From NCBI GenBank assembly GCA_023451735.1, contig JAEXYH010000080.1:1-61522 (forward strand): 61,522 nt of DNA. The letters run 5' to 3'. How positions within the stretch are numbered: position 1 is the stretch's first letter; the number at the start of each line of letters is the position of its first letter. Shown one piece after another: positions 17,700-26,956 of the stretch. A program made the translations under genes and the position numbers. The notes beneath the pieces are model-generated. The model saw only the letters and a list, made by a program, of their open reading frames with translations. It had not been told where the DNA came from and did no database searches. This DNA comes from Pseudomonadota bacterium. GTDB lineage: Bacteria; Pseudomonadota; Alphaproteobacteria; Rhizobiales; Rhizobiaceae.

Positions 17700-19370
17700 T
17701 TAGGCTGCGGTCGGCTCAACCGGCCGGAAACTGGCAAAGTCCCAATGTCGCCCAGGAGCGGCATCGATCAACTGGCGGGTGTACTCATGGCTTGGGTTCG
17801 TCAGCACCTGCTCGCCGCTCGCATATTCGACGATCCGACCCTTCTGCATGACGATGACATCGTCGCAAATCTGTGCGGCAACCCGCAGGTCATGAGTGAT
17901 GAACAGGATGGCGATGCCGAATTTCTCCTGCATATTGGAGAGGAGTTCGAGTACCTGCGCCTGCACCGAGACATCAAGCGCCGACACCGCTTCGTCGGCA
18001 ACCAGAACCTTTGGGTTCATGGCGACCGCACGTGCAATGGCGATACGCTGCCTCTGGCCGCCTGAAAATTGGTGCGGATAACGATTGATCGCATCGTCCG
18101 GCAGCCCGACGATGGACAAGAGTTCCTTTGCGCGCTTGAAGGCATCCGCCTTGGAAACCCCGTAGTTCATCGGCCCTTCCGCGATGCTGTCGCCGACCGT
18201 GATGCGAGGATTAAGAGAGCGGTACGGATCTTGAAACACCATCTGGATATGCTGGCGATGAGGTTGGATCGCCCGACGGGAAAAGTCAGCAATTTCCTGC
18301 CCGCCTAAACGAATGGAACCGGATGTCGGATCGATGAGCCGCATGACACAACGCGCCACGGTCGATTTTCCGGAGCCGGATTCTCCGACGATGCCCAGCG
18401 TGCGCCCTTTTTTAAGCGTGAACGAGACATCCGTTGCAGCCTTGGTCCCAGCTTCGAATTTCCCGAACCAACCCTTCTTGCCGTAGACTTTTTCCAGTTC
18501 GGAGAGAGACAAGACCACTTCGCTCGAGCCTTGCGGTCGTTGTGCCCTAGGCACAAGGCTCGGCACCGATGATAGAAGCTTGCGGGTGTAATCCTTCTGG
18601 GGATCGGTCAGGATCGCTTCGATGGGACCGTTTTCTACCACGCTACCACGGTTCATGACGTAGACCGTGTCGGCGATCTCCGCCACCACACCCATGTCAT
18701 GGGTGATGAACAGCACCGCCGTTCCCTGTTTTTTCTGCAACTCGTCGATGAGCTTGAGAATCTGTTTCTGGGTGGTGACGTCCAGTGCGGTGGTTGGTTC
18801 GTCGGCGATCAGCAGTTTCGGCTTCAGGATCAGCGCCATGGCGATCATGATGCGCTGCCGCTGACCACCGGAGAGCTGGTGCGGATAAGAGCCGAAAATA
18901 CGCTCGACATCAGGCAGATGCACCTCGCGCATCATGTCAAGTACAGCCAGCATCTGCTCACGTGCAGAGAGCTTCGTATGCTCCTGTAACACTTCGCAAA
19001 TCTGGTGGCCGACTGTCAGCACTGGGTTCAATGCCGTCATGGGCTCCTGAAAGATCATCGCGATGCTTTTTGATCTGAGCGCCCGCATGCGCGCCGCATC
19101 CGCTTTCAGGAGATCTTCACCCTCGAACAGGATTTCACCGCCCCGAGGCTCCAGTGATTGCCGCGGTAGCAAACCCATCGTTGCGAGCGACGTCACCGAT
19201 TTCCCCGACCCGGATTCGCCAACGAGGCAAACGGTCTCTCCAGCTCGGATAGTGATGGAAATACCGTTGAGGACCGAGGCCGCCTCGTCATCGCCGGTCA
19301 AGCCAATGACGAGATCCTTCACCTTGAGAACAGTTGCCGCATTGCCGGTGTCGTCTCTTTGCTGATTCAT
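17700..19370 (-). CDS. Fused Dpp-type ABC ATPase (DppD-DppF in one chain)
   Basis: 556 residues from the ATG at 19370, which overlaps the dppC-like stop by 4 bp (ATGA). Two complete ATPase modules are present: Walker A GESGSGKSVTS and GESGSGKSTVA, signatures LSGGQRQRIMIAMAL and FSGGQRQRIAIARAV, Walker B LLIADEPTTALD and VLVADEAVSALD. The second Walker B has Ala where Pro is usual (DEA rather than DEP). It energises the DppBC-type channel encoded upstream. Confidence 0.95.
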   Translation of the reverse strand: MNQQRDDTGNAATVLKVKDLVIGLTGDDEAASVLNGISITIRAGETVCLVGESGSGKSVTSLATMGLLPRQSLEPRGGEILFEGEDLLKADAARMRALRSKSIAMIFQEPMTALNPVLTVGHQICEVLQEHTKLSAREQMLAVLDMMREVHLPDVERIFGSYPHQLSGGQRQRIMIAMALILKPKLLIADEPTTALDVTTQKQILKLIDELQKKQGTAVLFITHDMGVVAEIADTVYVMNRGSVVENGPIEAILTDPQKDYTRKLLSSVPSLVPRAQRPQGSSEVVLSLSELEKVYGKKGWFGKFEAGTKAATDVSFTLKKGRTLGIVGESGSGKSTVARCVMRLIDPTSGSIRLGGQEIADFSRRAIQPHRQHIQMVFQDPYRSLNPRITVGDSIAEGPMNYGVSKADAFKRAKELLSIVGLPDDAINRYPHQFSGGQRQRIAIARAVAMNPKVLVADEAVSALDVSVQAQVLELLSNMQEKFGIAILFITHDLRVAAQICDDVIVMQKGRIVEYASGEQVLTNPSHEYTRQLIDAAPGRHWDFASFRPVEPTAA

Positions 19371-20254
19371 TTCGCGGCCTCTCTCTTTTTCATGCGGGGA
19401 TCGAGCAGATCGCGGGCCGTATCGCCCAGGAGATTGATCGAGAGGATGCAGAGCGAAAGCGCCAGGCCCGGCCAGAAGATCAGCTGTGGCGCGATCTGGA
19501 AGTAGGCCCGGCCTTCGGCCATGATGTTGCCCCAAGTCGGGGTTTCGGTGGACACACCCGCGCCTAGGAAGGACAGGATCGCCTCCGTGAGGATTGCCGA
19601 TGCACAGACATAGGTGCCCTGAACGATCAGCGGCGCGAGCGTGTTCGGCATGAGATGCCGCCACAGTATTTTCGGAAGGCTGGAGCCGGCTGCGATTGCC
19701 GCTTCCACATAAGGCTCTTCGCGTGCCGTCAGAACCACGGAGCGGACCAGACGCACGACGCGCGGGATTTCCGGCACTGTGATGGCGAACATCACCGTCC
19801 AGACGCTAGCACCGGTCAACGAGACAACGGCGATGGCAAGCAACAGGCTTGGAATGGCCATCAACGCATCCATGATGCGCATGACGATCGCATCGAGCAG
19901 CCGGAAGAAACCCGAAACCAGCCCTATTGCAAGACCGATACCGACGGAGATGACGGTCGCGCCCACGCCTATGAACAGCGAGATCCGTGCACCATAGAGA
20001 ACACGCGAATAGAGATCTCGGCCATAGGCATCCGATCCGAGAAGATAAGCGTCGCTGGCCGGCTTGAGACGAGCCGATGGGGTCATCGCCATGGGATCAT
20101 GCGTGGCAAGCAAAGGCGCTGCTATCGCAACGATCACGGTCAGCGAAAGAACGATTAGGGCCAGGGCCGGAATAGCGAAGGATTTTCGATGTTTGCCCTT
20201 CGACCGGAGCGTGGGTAGGCGCATTGCTGCGCCGAGAAGCGAAGACTGTGCCAT
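19367..20254 (-). CDS. Dpp-type ABC permease, DppC family
   Basis: 295 residues with an N-terminal helix, the DppC marker LGSDAYGRDLYSRVLYGARI, the EAA loop EEPYVEAAIAAGSSLPKILW and a C-terminal LGDTARDLLDPRMKK. The start overlaps the dppB-like stop by one base (TGATG), so translation is coupled. Confidence 0.95.
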   Translation of the reverse strand: MAQSSLLGAAMRLPTLRSKGKHRKSFAIPALALIVLSLTVIVAIAAPLLATHDPMAMTPSARLKPASDAYLLGSDAYGRDLYSRVLYGARISLFIGVGATVISVGIGLAIGLVSGFFRLLDAIVMRIMDALMAIPSLLLAIAVVSLTGASVWTVMFAITVPEIPRVVRLVRSVVLTAREEPYVEAAIAAGSSLPKILWRHLMPNTLAPLIVQGTYVCASAILTEAILSFLGAGVSTETPTWGNIMAEGRAYFQIAPQLIFWPGLALSLCILSINLLGDTARDLLDPRMKKREAAK

Positions 20255-21201
20255 CAGTAACGGATCCTCGGATCGAAGAATGAATAGGACAGGTCGATGA
20301 CCAGGTTGACGAGTACATAAATTCCGCTGGTGAGCAGGATCATGCCCTGAATGACCGGATAATCCCGCGCAAGGATGGCATCGACGGTGAGCCGGCCAAT
20401 GCCTGGAATGTTGAAGATGCTCTCGGTAACGACAACTCCGGTGATGAGAAGAGCAAAGCCCGTGCCGATGATGGTGAGAACCGGGACGGCGGAATTGCGC
20501 AGCGCATGGCGAAACAGAACCGTCTTTTCCTTCAGCCCCTTGGCCCGTGCCGTTCTGACATAATCCTCACCCAGAACCTCAAGCACTGATGCGCGGGTCA
20601 TGCGGGCGATCAGCGCGACATAGATCGACGCAAGCGTCAGGGAGGGAAGTACTGCACGTTCGAGAAACGGGCCGATCCCACGGGTAATGCTGCGAAAGCC
20701 TTGGACAGGAAACCATTTCAGGTCGATCGCGAAGAACTGGATGAGGATATAGCCAATGACGAAAACGGGGACCGAAAATCCCACGACGGATATCGTCATC
20801 ACTGTATAATCGACCCAGGTTCCATGTTTCCATGCGGCCAGAACACCAAGCGGAACGGCAATCGCGACAGACAGGAAAATCGTCAGGAGCGCCAGGCTGA
20901 TAGTCGGTTCGATATGCTGGCCGATCATTCCGGCAACCGGTGTATTCGAGATCAGCGACGTGCCGAGATCACCCTGCAGGAGCAACCAGAACCACGAAAA
21001 GAACTGGACGATAATCGGCTTGTCGAGGCCGAGCGAGGCGCGGATGCGCTCCAGCTGTTCCGGCGTGGCCATGTCGCCGGCAATGATGGCGGCGGGATCG
21101 CCGGGCGTGAGTCTCAACAGCAGAAAGACGAAGATCGCCACGGTGACGAGCACAGGGACGGCCGCCAGCATCCGGCGGAAAGTATAGACGAGCATGAGCA
21201 T
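20254..21201 (-). CDS. Dpp-type ABC permease, DppB family
   Basis: 315 residues from the ATG at 21201 (MLMLVYTFRRMLAAVPVLVT); the ATG two codons later (21195) has better spacing from GAGG and may be the true start. A DppB-type first helix ends LLLRLTPGDP, followed by the EAA loop GEDYVRTARAKGLKEKTVLF and the terminal DLSYSFFDPRIRY. It pairs with the DppC-type subunit. Confidence 0.93.
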   Translation of the reverse strand: MLMLVYTFRRMLAAVPVLVTVAIFVFLLLRLTPGDPAAIIAGDMATPEQLERIRASLGLDKPIIVQFFSWFWLLLQGDLGTSLISNTPVAGMIGQHIEPTISLALLTIFLSVAIAVPLGVLAAWKHGTWVDYTVMTISVVGFSVPVFVIGYILIQFFAIDLKWFPVQGFRSITRGIGPFLERAVLPSLTLASIYVALIARMTRASVLEVLGEDYVRTARAKGLKEKTVLFRHALRNSAVPVLTIIGTGFALLITGVVVTESIFNIPGIGRLTVDAILARDYPVIQGMILLTSGIYVLVNLVIDLSYSFFDPRIRY

Positions 21202-21232
21202 CCTCACGTCGGTTTGCGTCAGGGAAGGCGGA

Positions 21233-21258
21233 GGCGGCATCGGCCATGCGATGCCGCC
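21233..21258 (-). terminator. Intercistronic stem-loop between binding protein and dppB
   Basis: GGCGGCATCG and CGATGCCGCC form a 10-bp perfect stem with a 6-base loop in the 72-bp gap after the binding-protein stop. No T-run follows, so an attenuating or transcript-stabilising role is likely. Confidence 0.65.
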
Positions 21259-21273
21259 CTGTCATCTCAGAAC

Positions 21274-22884
21274 CTATTCCTCGGTCTTCTCGATATTCCA
21301 GAACACCGGTATGGGCGCCTCCAGGAAGCCAGTTGCAACATTACGCCAGACGGACGGGATATTGTATTGGCCAAGCGGCACGTAGTTGACTTCATCCATA
21401 GCGTGAGCCTGCAGTTCGCCGGCTGCGGCTTTCTGCTCCTCCGACGTTTTGGCCGCGATGTATTTCGCACGCAGTTGTTCCAGCGTCTCATCGGTCGGCC
21501 AGCCGAAGAAGCCGCTCTTGCCGCGTCCATTTAGCATTGGATTGTTAAGCGGCGTCATAACCTCTGGTACGATCCAGTTGGTGAAGAACATGTTCCAGCC
21601 GCCTTCGGCGATCGGCTTCTGTGAAGCGCGGCGGGTTACGACGGTCTGCCAATCCATGGGCTGCAGTTCGACATTGAAGCCTGCTGCTCGTAATGCATTA
21701 GCTGCGACCACCGGCTGTGCCTTTGTCGTCGTCACGTCCGTCGGCTGGAGAACAACAACGGGCGTACCATCATAGCCGGCCTCCTTCAGCAGAGCTTTCG
21801 CGCCTTCGATATCACCGGTTCCGGTGAGCGTTTCCGATCCGGCTTCGGATTCGAACGGTGTGCCGCAGCCGAAAAGCGAACCGCAGACCGTATAATAATC
21901 CGGATTGCCGATCAGCGCGTCGAGCACATCCTTCTGATTCATTGCCTTCAAGGCAGCCTGACGGATCTTCTTGTTGTCGAAAGGTGGGTAGAGGAAATTC
22001 ATGCGCCCCATCGTCTGTGATCCGAGAGGGCTCAGTCTTTTCACGGTCAATTCGTCATTGCCCTCAACCAGCGGCAGAAGATCGATCGGCGGAGATTCCA
22101 GATAGTCAATCTCTCCCGACTGGATCGCGTTTATGGCCGTCTGCGGATCGGGCATGGCGGTCCACTCCACGCGATCCACCTTGACTACTTTGCCGCCAGC
22201 CAGCCAGCTCGGCGCTTCGGAACGCGGAACATAGTCGGCAAACTTCTCGTAGACAGCCTTCACACCCGGCTGATACTCCTCCGTTACGAAACGAAAGGGG
22301 CCTGAACCGACGAATTCGGTAATTGCGGTATCCGCCGGCGTGGCAGCGATACGCTTGGGCATCATGAACGGCACAACGGAAGATGGCTTGGCGAGCGTTT
22401 CCGGAAGATAAGAAAAAGGCTCCTTCAGACTGAAGGTGAACTCTTTTTCACCGTTGACGATCAAGCTTTCCAGCTTGTCGAACAGCACCTGTCCGGATGT
22501 ATCGCGCTTGCCCCAGCGCTGTATCGACGCGATACAATCCTCCGCCGTGACTGGAGCGCCATCATGCCATTTCAGTCCGTCACGCAGGGTAAACACGTAG
22601 GTCAGCCCGTCATCGGATACCGTGTAGGTGGCCATCTGCGGCTGCACCTTGAAATCGGCATCCAACGCCAGCAGCGTGTCATAGATCATATAGCCGTGGT
22701 TGCGCACGATATGCGCAGTGGTGATTATCGGGTCGAGAATGCGAAGCCCTGAATGCGGGACGGCGACAAGTGTGCTTGCGGATGCTTGGTCGGCAAAGCC
22801 GGCGACGCCTGCCGAAAGGGCAATGCAGGCTGCCGCTAACCAGCCTTTCAACGGTCCTGATTTTGTGATCCTGGTGGTCTGCAT
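21274..22884 (-). CDS. Family 5 (Dpp/Opp-type) substrate-binding protein
   Basis: 536 residues. A signal peptide (WLAAACIALSAGVAGFADQASA) precedes STLVAVPHSGLRILDPI. Family 5 features include YDTLLALDADFKVQPQMATY, DGLKWHDGAPVTAEDCIAS and GSGPFRFVTEE. It is first gene of the operon with dppB, dppC, the fused ATPase, M81, M20 and amidase genes. The cargo is probably a peptide-like or N-acylated compound, inferred from the three hydrolases. Confidence 0.94.
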   Translation of the reverse strand: MQTTRITKSGPLKGWLAAACIALSAGVAGFADQASASTLVAVPHSGLRILDPIITTAHIVRNHGYMIYDTLLALDADFKVQPQMATYTVSDDGLTYVFTLRDGLKWHDGAPVTAEDCIASIQRWGKRDTSGQVLFDKLESLIVNGEKEFTFSLKEPFSYLPETLAKPSSVVPFMMPKRIAATPADTAITEFVGSGPFRFVTEEYQPGVKAVYEKFADYVPRSEAPSWLAGGKVVKVDRVEWTAMPDPQTAINAIQSGEIDYLESPPIDLLPLVEGNDELTVKRLSPLGSQTMGRMNFLYPPFDNKKIRQAALKAMNQKDVLDALIGNPDYYTVCGSLFGCGTPFESEAGSETLTGTGDIEGAKALLKEAGYDGTPVVVLQPTDVTTTKAQPVVAANALRAAGFNVELQPMDWQTVVTRRASQKPIAEGGWNMFFTNWIVPEVMTPLNNPMLNGRGKSGFFGWPTDETLEQLRAKYIAAKTSEEQKAAAGELQAHAMDEVNYVPLGQYNIPSVWRNVATGFLEAPIPVFWNIEKTEE

Positions 22885-23274
22885 TTCAGCTGTTCCCTTT
22901 TTTAATTGGAGATGAAATGGGCGCGCAACAGCGTTGCCCGCACGTTGGTCGCCGGACTTAAATCCTCACATTTTTTCTCGAATCCATTCCGCCAAACGGC
23001 AGGCAAGGAAAGAACATCGACGACAGCGATACCGCATCGGCCAGAACGCGATTATGGCGGTTCGTGATGGGCTGCGGGCGTCAGGAAATGGAAAACTCTC
23101 TCCAGCCGCACCGTCTGTCCGCCTTCAGCAGCGACGGATAATCTCAAAAATATGCTTCACGGCGTCCCCTTATATTTTTACCGCAATGCGATTGATATTC
23201 TTGCACTTCAATTATAAAGACCGCGAAATGGTTGTCAACTTTCTGTCGCAGTGCAGCAAGAATTTTGAGGGATA
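22885..23274. promoter_or_regulatory. Divergent promoter region of transporter operon and tandem-IclR gene
   Basis: 390 bp without a gene, AT-rich towards the right end. The odd-centred palindrome GTTGTCAAC at 23231-23239 lies 36 bp before the regulator start and is a possible operator. No other structure was seen. Confidence 0.4.
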
Positions 23275-24843
23275 ATGCTGAAGGCCAGTGATCATCGGGC
23301 CCGGATCGCCGCAGTCGGTAAGGCGTTCACCATCCTTGAACTGTTTGGACCGGAAACCCCGGAACTTCGGATAACAGATATAGCGTCGCGCGCAGACATG
23401 GGCCGGTCCAGCGCCCAGCGTCTCGTTCACACGCTTTTGAAATGCGGCTGGCTGCATCGCGACACCTCAGGGACGCTGCTCTCGCTTGGCCATCGCGCGG
23501 TAGATCCGGCCTTCGTTTATCTTTCGTCCAATCAGCTCATGGAACTCGTGATGCCCTTCGTGGTTGAGCTGAATGCCAGAACTGCCTTGAGCTGCGACCT
23601 ATGGCTACGCGATGGCGCCGACCTCGTCACGCTTGCCCGCATTCCCTCGCCGGTTTTTTCGCTCGCCCTTGCGCCAGTCGGCAGCCGGGTCCAGCTTGCA
23701 AATTCCATACCCGGCCGAGCACTATTGTCCTGTCTTTCAAGGCACGAACAGGAGGAGGTTCTATTCGACCCCGCAGCTCCAACCCACGGCCATAGCGAGA
23801 CACTACTTGATCAACTCGCGTTCGAGCATGGGGACGGCTACGCCCTTGGCGACGAAGTTGGCCCAAACTCGGGAAAGATCCTCGCCGTTGCATTTCGCGG
23901 CGCCGACGGCAGCCCCATCGGCGTCTTGAGTTTGTCCGGCTTTCGGGACGATGCGACCGGCCATAGGGCAGTAGAACTGTTGCTGGAGACCGCTGCCACA
24001 ATCAATGCCTTACGGCTGGGCTCGACAACTGGAGCCACGACATTCTATCCCGGATCGCACATTGTTAGGCCGCTTTTCTCTCCTGAGGATGACTCACTCG
24101 AAATTGCCTCCGTCACCAAGGCGCTGCATCTCTTGCAATTTTTTCACCCAGGCGCCCCTCTGCTCACGCTCACTGAACTGGCCAAGAAAACGGCGTTTCC
24201 TATCCCGACCGTGCAGAGGATCGTCGATACGTTGATGAATCTCGGTTATCTGGCGCGACACGACAGAAAGCGCGCTTATCATATTGACGTTCGCTCTCTC
24301 GATCTTCTCTTCCGGTTCCAGATGAGCAGCGACCTCATTCGCTCCGTCTGGCCGCGGCTTATCCGTTTCCGGGAGGAGTGCGGATTGCGCTGTTCATTCT
24401 GTATTCTGGACGGCACTGAAATCGTTCATCTCCTGCACGTGCAAAGCAGGCCCGGTCCTGATTACAGAACGGCCCATCCCGGCAGACGTTTCCTCGCCGC
24501 ATCATCCTCGGGAGGGCGAGCCATGCTGTCATGGTTGCCAGATGACGAAGTTCGGGAAATCCTACAGAATAGCGTGATCGATTCCGTCACTCCGCACACG
24601 GTTATCGACAAGGACGCGATCCTTGCGGACATCAAACGCGCAAGTACTCGTGGTGTCGCATTCACAAATCGGCAATCGGTTCGTGACGAACTAAATGTTG
24701 CTGCGGCTGTGCGGGGTCCCGATGGCCGCCCGCTGGGGGCGATCGTCGTATCGGCTCCAGCCCGGACCTGGACCATCGATCGGCTTGAAAAAGAAGTGGT
24801 TCCTTCCCTCCTTTCTCACAGCCGAAGTGGATACATATCGTGA
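23275..24843 (+). CDS. Transcriptional regulator with two IclR modules in tandem
   Basis: 522 residues, about twice the normal 250-270 for IclR. Module 1: winged helix about 12-65 (ITDIASRADMGRSSAQRLVH) and effector domain to about 250 (SIPGRALLSCL; DEVGPNSGKILAVAFRG). Module 2: a second winged helix about 275-335 (LTELAKKTAFPIPTVQRIVD) and a second effector domain (HPGRRFLAASSSGGRAMLSW; RDELNVAAAVRG). GAGGG lies close before the ATG. It is divergent from the binding-protein operon, its probable target. The modules are clearly diverged, so this is an old duplication or fusion. Confidence 0.92.
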   Translation: MLKASDHRARIAAVGKAFTILELFGPETPELRITDIASRADMGRSSAQRLVHTLLKCGWLHRDTSGTLLSLGHRAVDPAFVYLSSNQLMELVMPFVVELNARTALSCDLWLRDGADLVTLARIPSPVFSLALAPVGSRVQLANSIPGRALLSCLSRHEQEEVLFDPAAPTHGHSETLLDQLAFEHGDGYALGDEVGPNSGKILAVAFRGADGSPIGVLSLSGFRDDATGHRAVELLLETAATINALRLGSTTGATTFYPGSHIVRPLFSPEDDSLEIASVTKALHLLQFFHPGAPLLTLTELAKKTAFPIPTVQRIVDTLMNLGYLARHDRKRAYHIDVRSLDLLFRFQMSSDLIRSVWPRLIRFREECGLRCSFCILDGTEIVHLLHVQSRPGPDYRTAHPGRRFLAASSSGGRAMLSWLPDDEVREILQNSVIDSVTPHTVIDKDAILADIKRASTRGVAFTNRQSVRDELNVAAAVRGPDGRPLGAIVVSAPARTWTIDRLEKEVVPSLLSHSRSGYIS

Positions 24844-25025
24844 TGTTATTTTCGACAACAAAGTTGACACTTGGGTAGCAGATCACTTCCATTCCATGAC
24901 CTCGTCAATCAATGCCTGATTTCCGGAAGCCGCTCAGCCTTGCTGGGCCTGCCACTCGATGGCCTTACGCTCGAAGATAAGCAGGCCGTCGAGCTGCCGA
25001 CTGCGTTTCGGCGCCGCGGAAAATC

Positions 25026-26903
25026 TTACCCGAGCAGCTCCCAGAGGCCCAAGGTCAGAGCGGGCACGGCACAAACGAGCGCCAGTACGACGATCACCGC
25101 ACCTATGAATGGAATGACCTCGCGGAAAATTGGATAGGGTGCGATCCGCGTAATCTGCGCTGAGATGAACACTAGGATTCCGACGGGAGGTGTCACTCCG
25201 CCGAGTTGGAGGTTGATGATCATGATGATGCCGAGTTGAACCGGATCTATTCCTGCCTGGATCATGAGAGGCAGAAAAAGTGGAACGGTGATCAGCATCG
25301 CAGGCGTGGTGTCGAGCACCGACCCGAGTGCAAAGAGAATGAGGTTCATGAAGAGTAGCAGTAATAGTGGACCGTAACCGCTGTCGCGTGCGGCCCCGAT
25401 CAGAGCCTGAGGCACACCTTCAGCAACAAGAACCCAGGCAAATGGCACTGAACTCGCGATCAAGAAACCGATCATTGCTGCGTCAGTGCCGCAGTCTTTG
25501 AAGGCGATGTAGGCTTCCTTCCATGTGAATTCGCGGAAGACAAACTTTCCGATGGCAAACGCCCAGATGACCGCGATTACACCTGCTTCCGTCGCAGTAG
25601 TCACACCAAAGCGAATGCAGCCAAGGACGATCACAGCAATAGCCATGACCGGTAGCGCACGAACAAATGTTCTGGCGATGGTGGAGAATGGCGCTCGCTT
25701 CCCGGATGTTTGATAACCGCGCCGCCGCGATATGATATTGACCATGACCATCAATGCCGCGGCGACAAGGAAACCCGGAACTATGCCGGCCATGAACAGC
25801 TTTGCGATCGAAACATTTGACACCGACGCGTAGACCAGCATTGCGATCGATGGGGGCAGCATCGCCGGAAGGATCGAGGAAATTGCAGTTACTGCGCAGG
25901 AAAACTGGGCCGAGTAGCCACGCCGAATCATTTCCGGCACGATCATCTTTGAATCACTTGCTGCATCTGCGCTGGACGAGCCTGAGATGCCTCCGATCAG
26001 AAGGCTATTGAAAACATTGATCTGAGCCAACCCTCCGCGAAAATGCCCGACAAGCGCGGCGGCGAAATCGATCAATCTCGTAGTCAGCCCCCCCATGTTG
26101 AGCAAGTAGCCTGTCATCAGGAAGAACGGGATGGCGAGCAGAATGAACTTGCTTGAGCCGGAAACCATGTTCTGCAGGATTGCCGGAGCCGGAAGAAGAT
26201 CGGCACCCCAGGTCGTAAAGAAGACGCCCAGAAGCATCGAGAAGGCTACAGGTACACCGAGCGCCATGGTAGCCAGAAATACGATTGTCATCAGCAGGCT
26301 TGGCGATACATCACCAAACGGTGAGAGATCAGGGGATCGTATCACCAGATACATTGCGCCGCCGATCACCAGGGCAATTGTCCTTCGAACGAGACTATGT
26401 GTGTCCGTTCGCTCTAAAAGCATAAAGAGCAAGCCAATCATACCGGCAGCGGGAATGATGCCGTAACGTAAGGCGTTCGGCCATTGGAGAAGCGTGCTGA
26501 CGCCCCCCACGAGACTGGCCAGTTCGAAGCCGCTGAAGGTCAGGATGAATATGGTGAGGGCGACCAGTGCGTCTCTGACCATTTCGAACCAGGGCCGGGC
26601 ATTCGCCGGCACCATGTCCAACAGAAGATCGACCGCAATGTGCTTACCTTCGCGAAGACCCATCATCGTTCCGATGAAGATGAGCCACGTGAAGGCCCAG
26701 ATAGCGAATTCTTCGCTCCAGGACAGTGCGTTATTGAGCACATATCGAGCTATCACAGCCGCAAAGACAACTGCAAACATCGCCACAAGAACGAGAACAT
26801 TCAGTCCGCTGAGAAGATGCGCCAGCGACTGCACCGAGCGATCGAGAATTGGTCTTCCAGAGCGGATGGGTTCGGCACTGGCATATGGTTGATCAAAGGA
26901 CAT
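25026..26903 (-). CDS. TRAP transporter, fused small and large membrane subunits (DctQM)
   Basis: 625 residues. The first 170 form a DctQ domain (VIARYVLNNALSWSEEFAIW; LREGKHIAVDLLLD); after a linker the DctM domain runs from about 200 (MALGVPVAFSMLLGV; GGISGSSSADAASDSKMIVP; ILPAMLPPSIAMLVYASV; INLQLGGVTPPVGILVFIS). It is an ion-driven importer of organic or sugar acids in the inner membrane. GAGG lies 8 bp before the ATG. It follows the DctP gene by 53 bp with a stem-loop between. Confidence 0.95.
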   Translation of the reverse strand: MSFDQPYASAEPIRSGRPILDRSVQSLAHLLSGLNVLVLVAMFAVVFAAVIARYVLNNALSWSEEFAIWAFTWLIFIGTMMGLREGKHIAVDLLLDMVPANARPWFEMVRDALVALTIFILTFSGFELASLVGGVSTLLQWPNALRYGIIPAAGMIGLLFMLLERTDTHSLVRRTIALVIGGAMYLVIRSPDLSPFGDVSPSLLMTIVFLATMALGVPVAFSMLLGVFFTTWGADLLPAPAILQNMVSGSSKFILLAIPFFLMTGYLLNMGGLTTRLIDFAAALVGHFRGGLAQINVFNSLLIGGISGSSSADAASDSKMIVPEMIRRGYSAQFSCAVTAISSILPAMLPPSIAMLVYASVSNVSIAKLFMAGIVPGFLVAAALMVMVNIISRRRGYQTSGKRAPFSTIARTFVRALPVMAIAVIVLGCIRFGVTTATEAGVIAVIWAFAIGKFVFREFTWKEAYIAFKDCGTDAAMIGFLIASSVPFAWVLVAEGVPQALIGAARDSGYGPLLLLLFMNLILFALGSVLDTTPAMLITVPLFLPLMIQAGIDPVQLGIIMIINLQLGGVTPPVGILVFISAQITRIAPYPIFREVIPFIGAVIVVLALVCAVPALTLGLWELLG

Positions 26904-26926
26904 TCGGCAAACCTCACACGATAAAA

Positions 26927-26948
26927 GGCCAGCCCTGAAGGGCTGGCC
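26927..26948 (-). terminator. Intercistronic stem-loop between dctP and dctQM
   Basis: GGCCAGCCC and GGGCTGGCC form a 9-bp perfect stem with a 4-base loop in the 53-bp gap. It sits in the same position as the stem-loops in the three intact ABC operons of the window. Confidence 0.65.
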
Positions 26949-26956
26949 GCTGGTGG

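Noticed and set aside
24930..25025. Minus-strand tail reading LDGLLIFERKAIEWQAQQG then stop, just after the TRAP gene
   Set aside because: It resembles a protein C-terminus, but it is too short to identify and has no start. Possibly a remnant; not supported enough to list.
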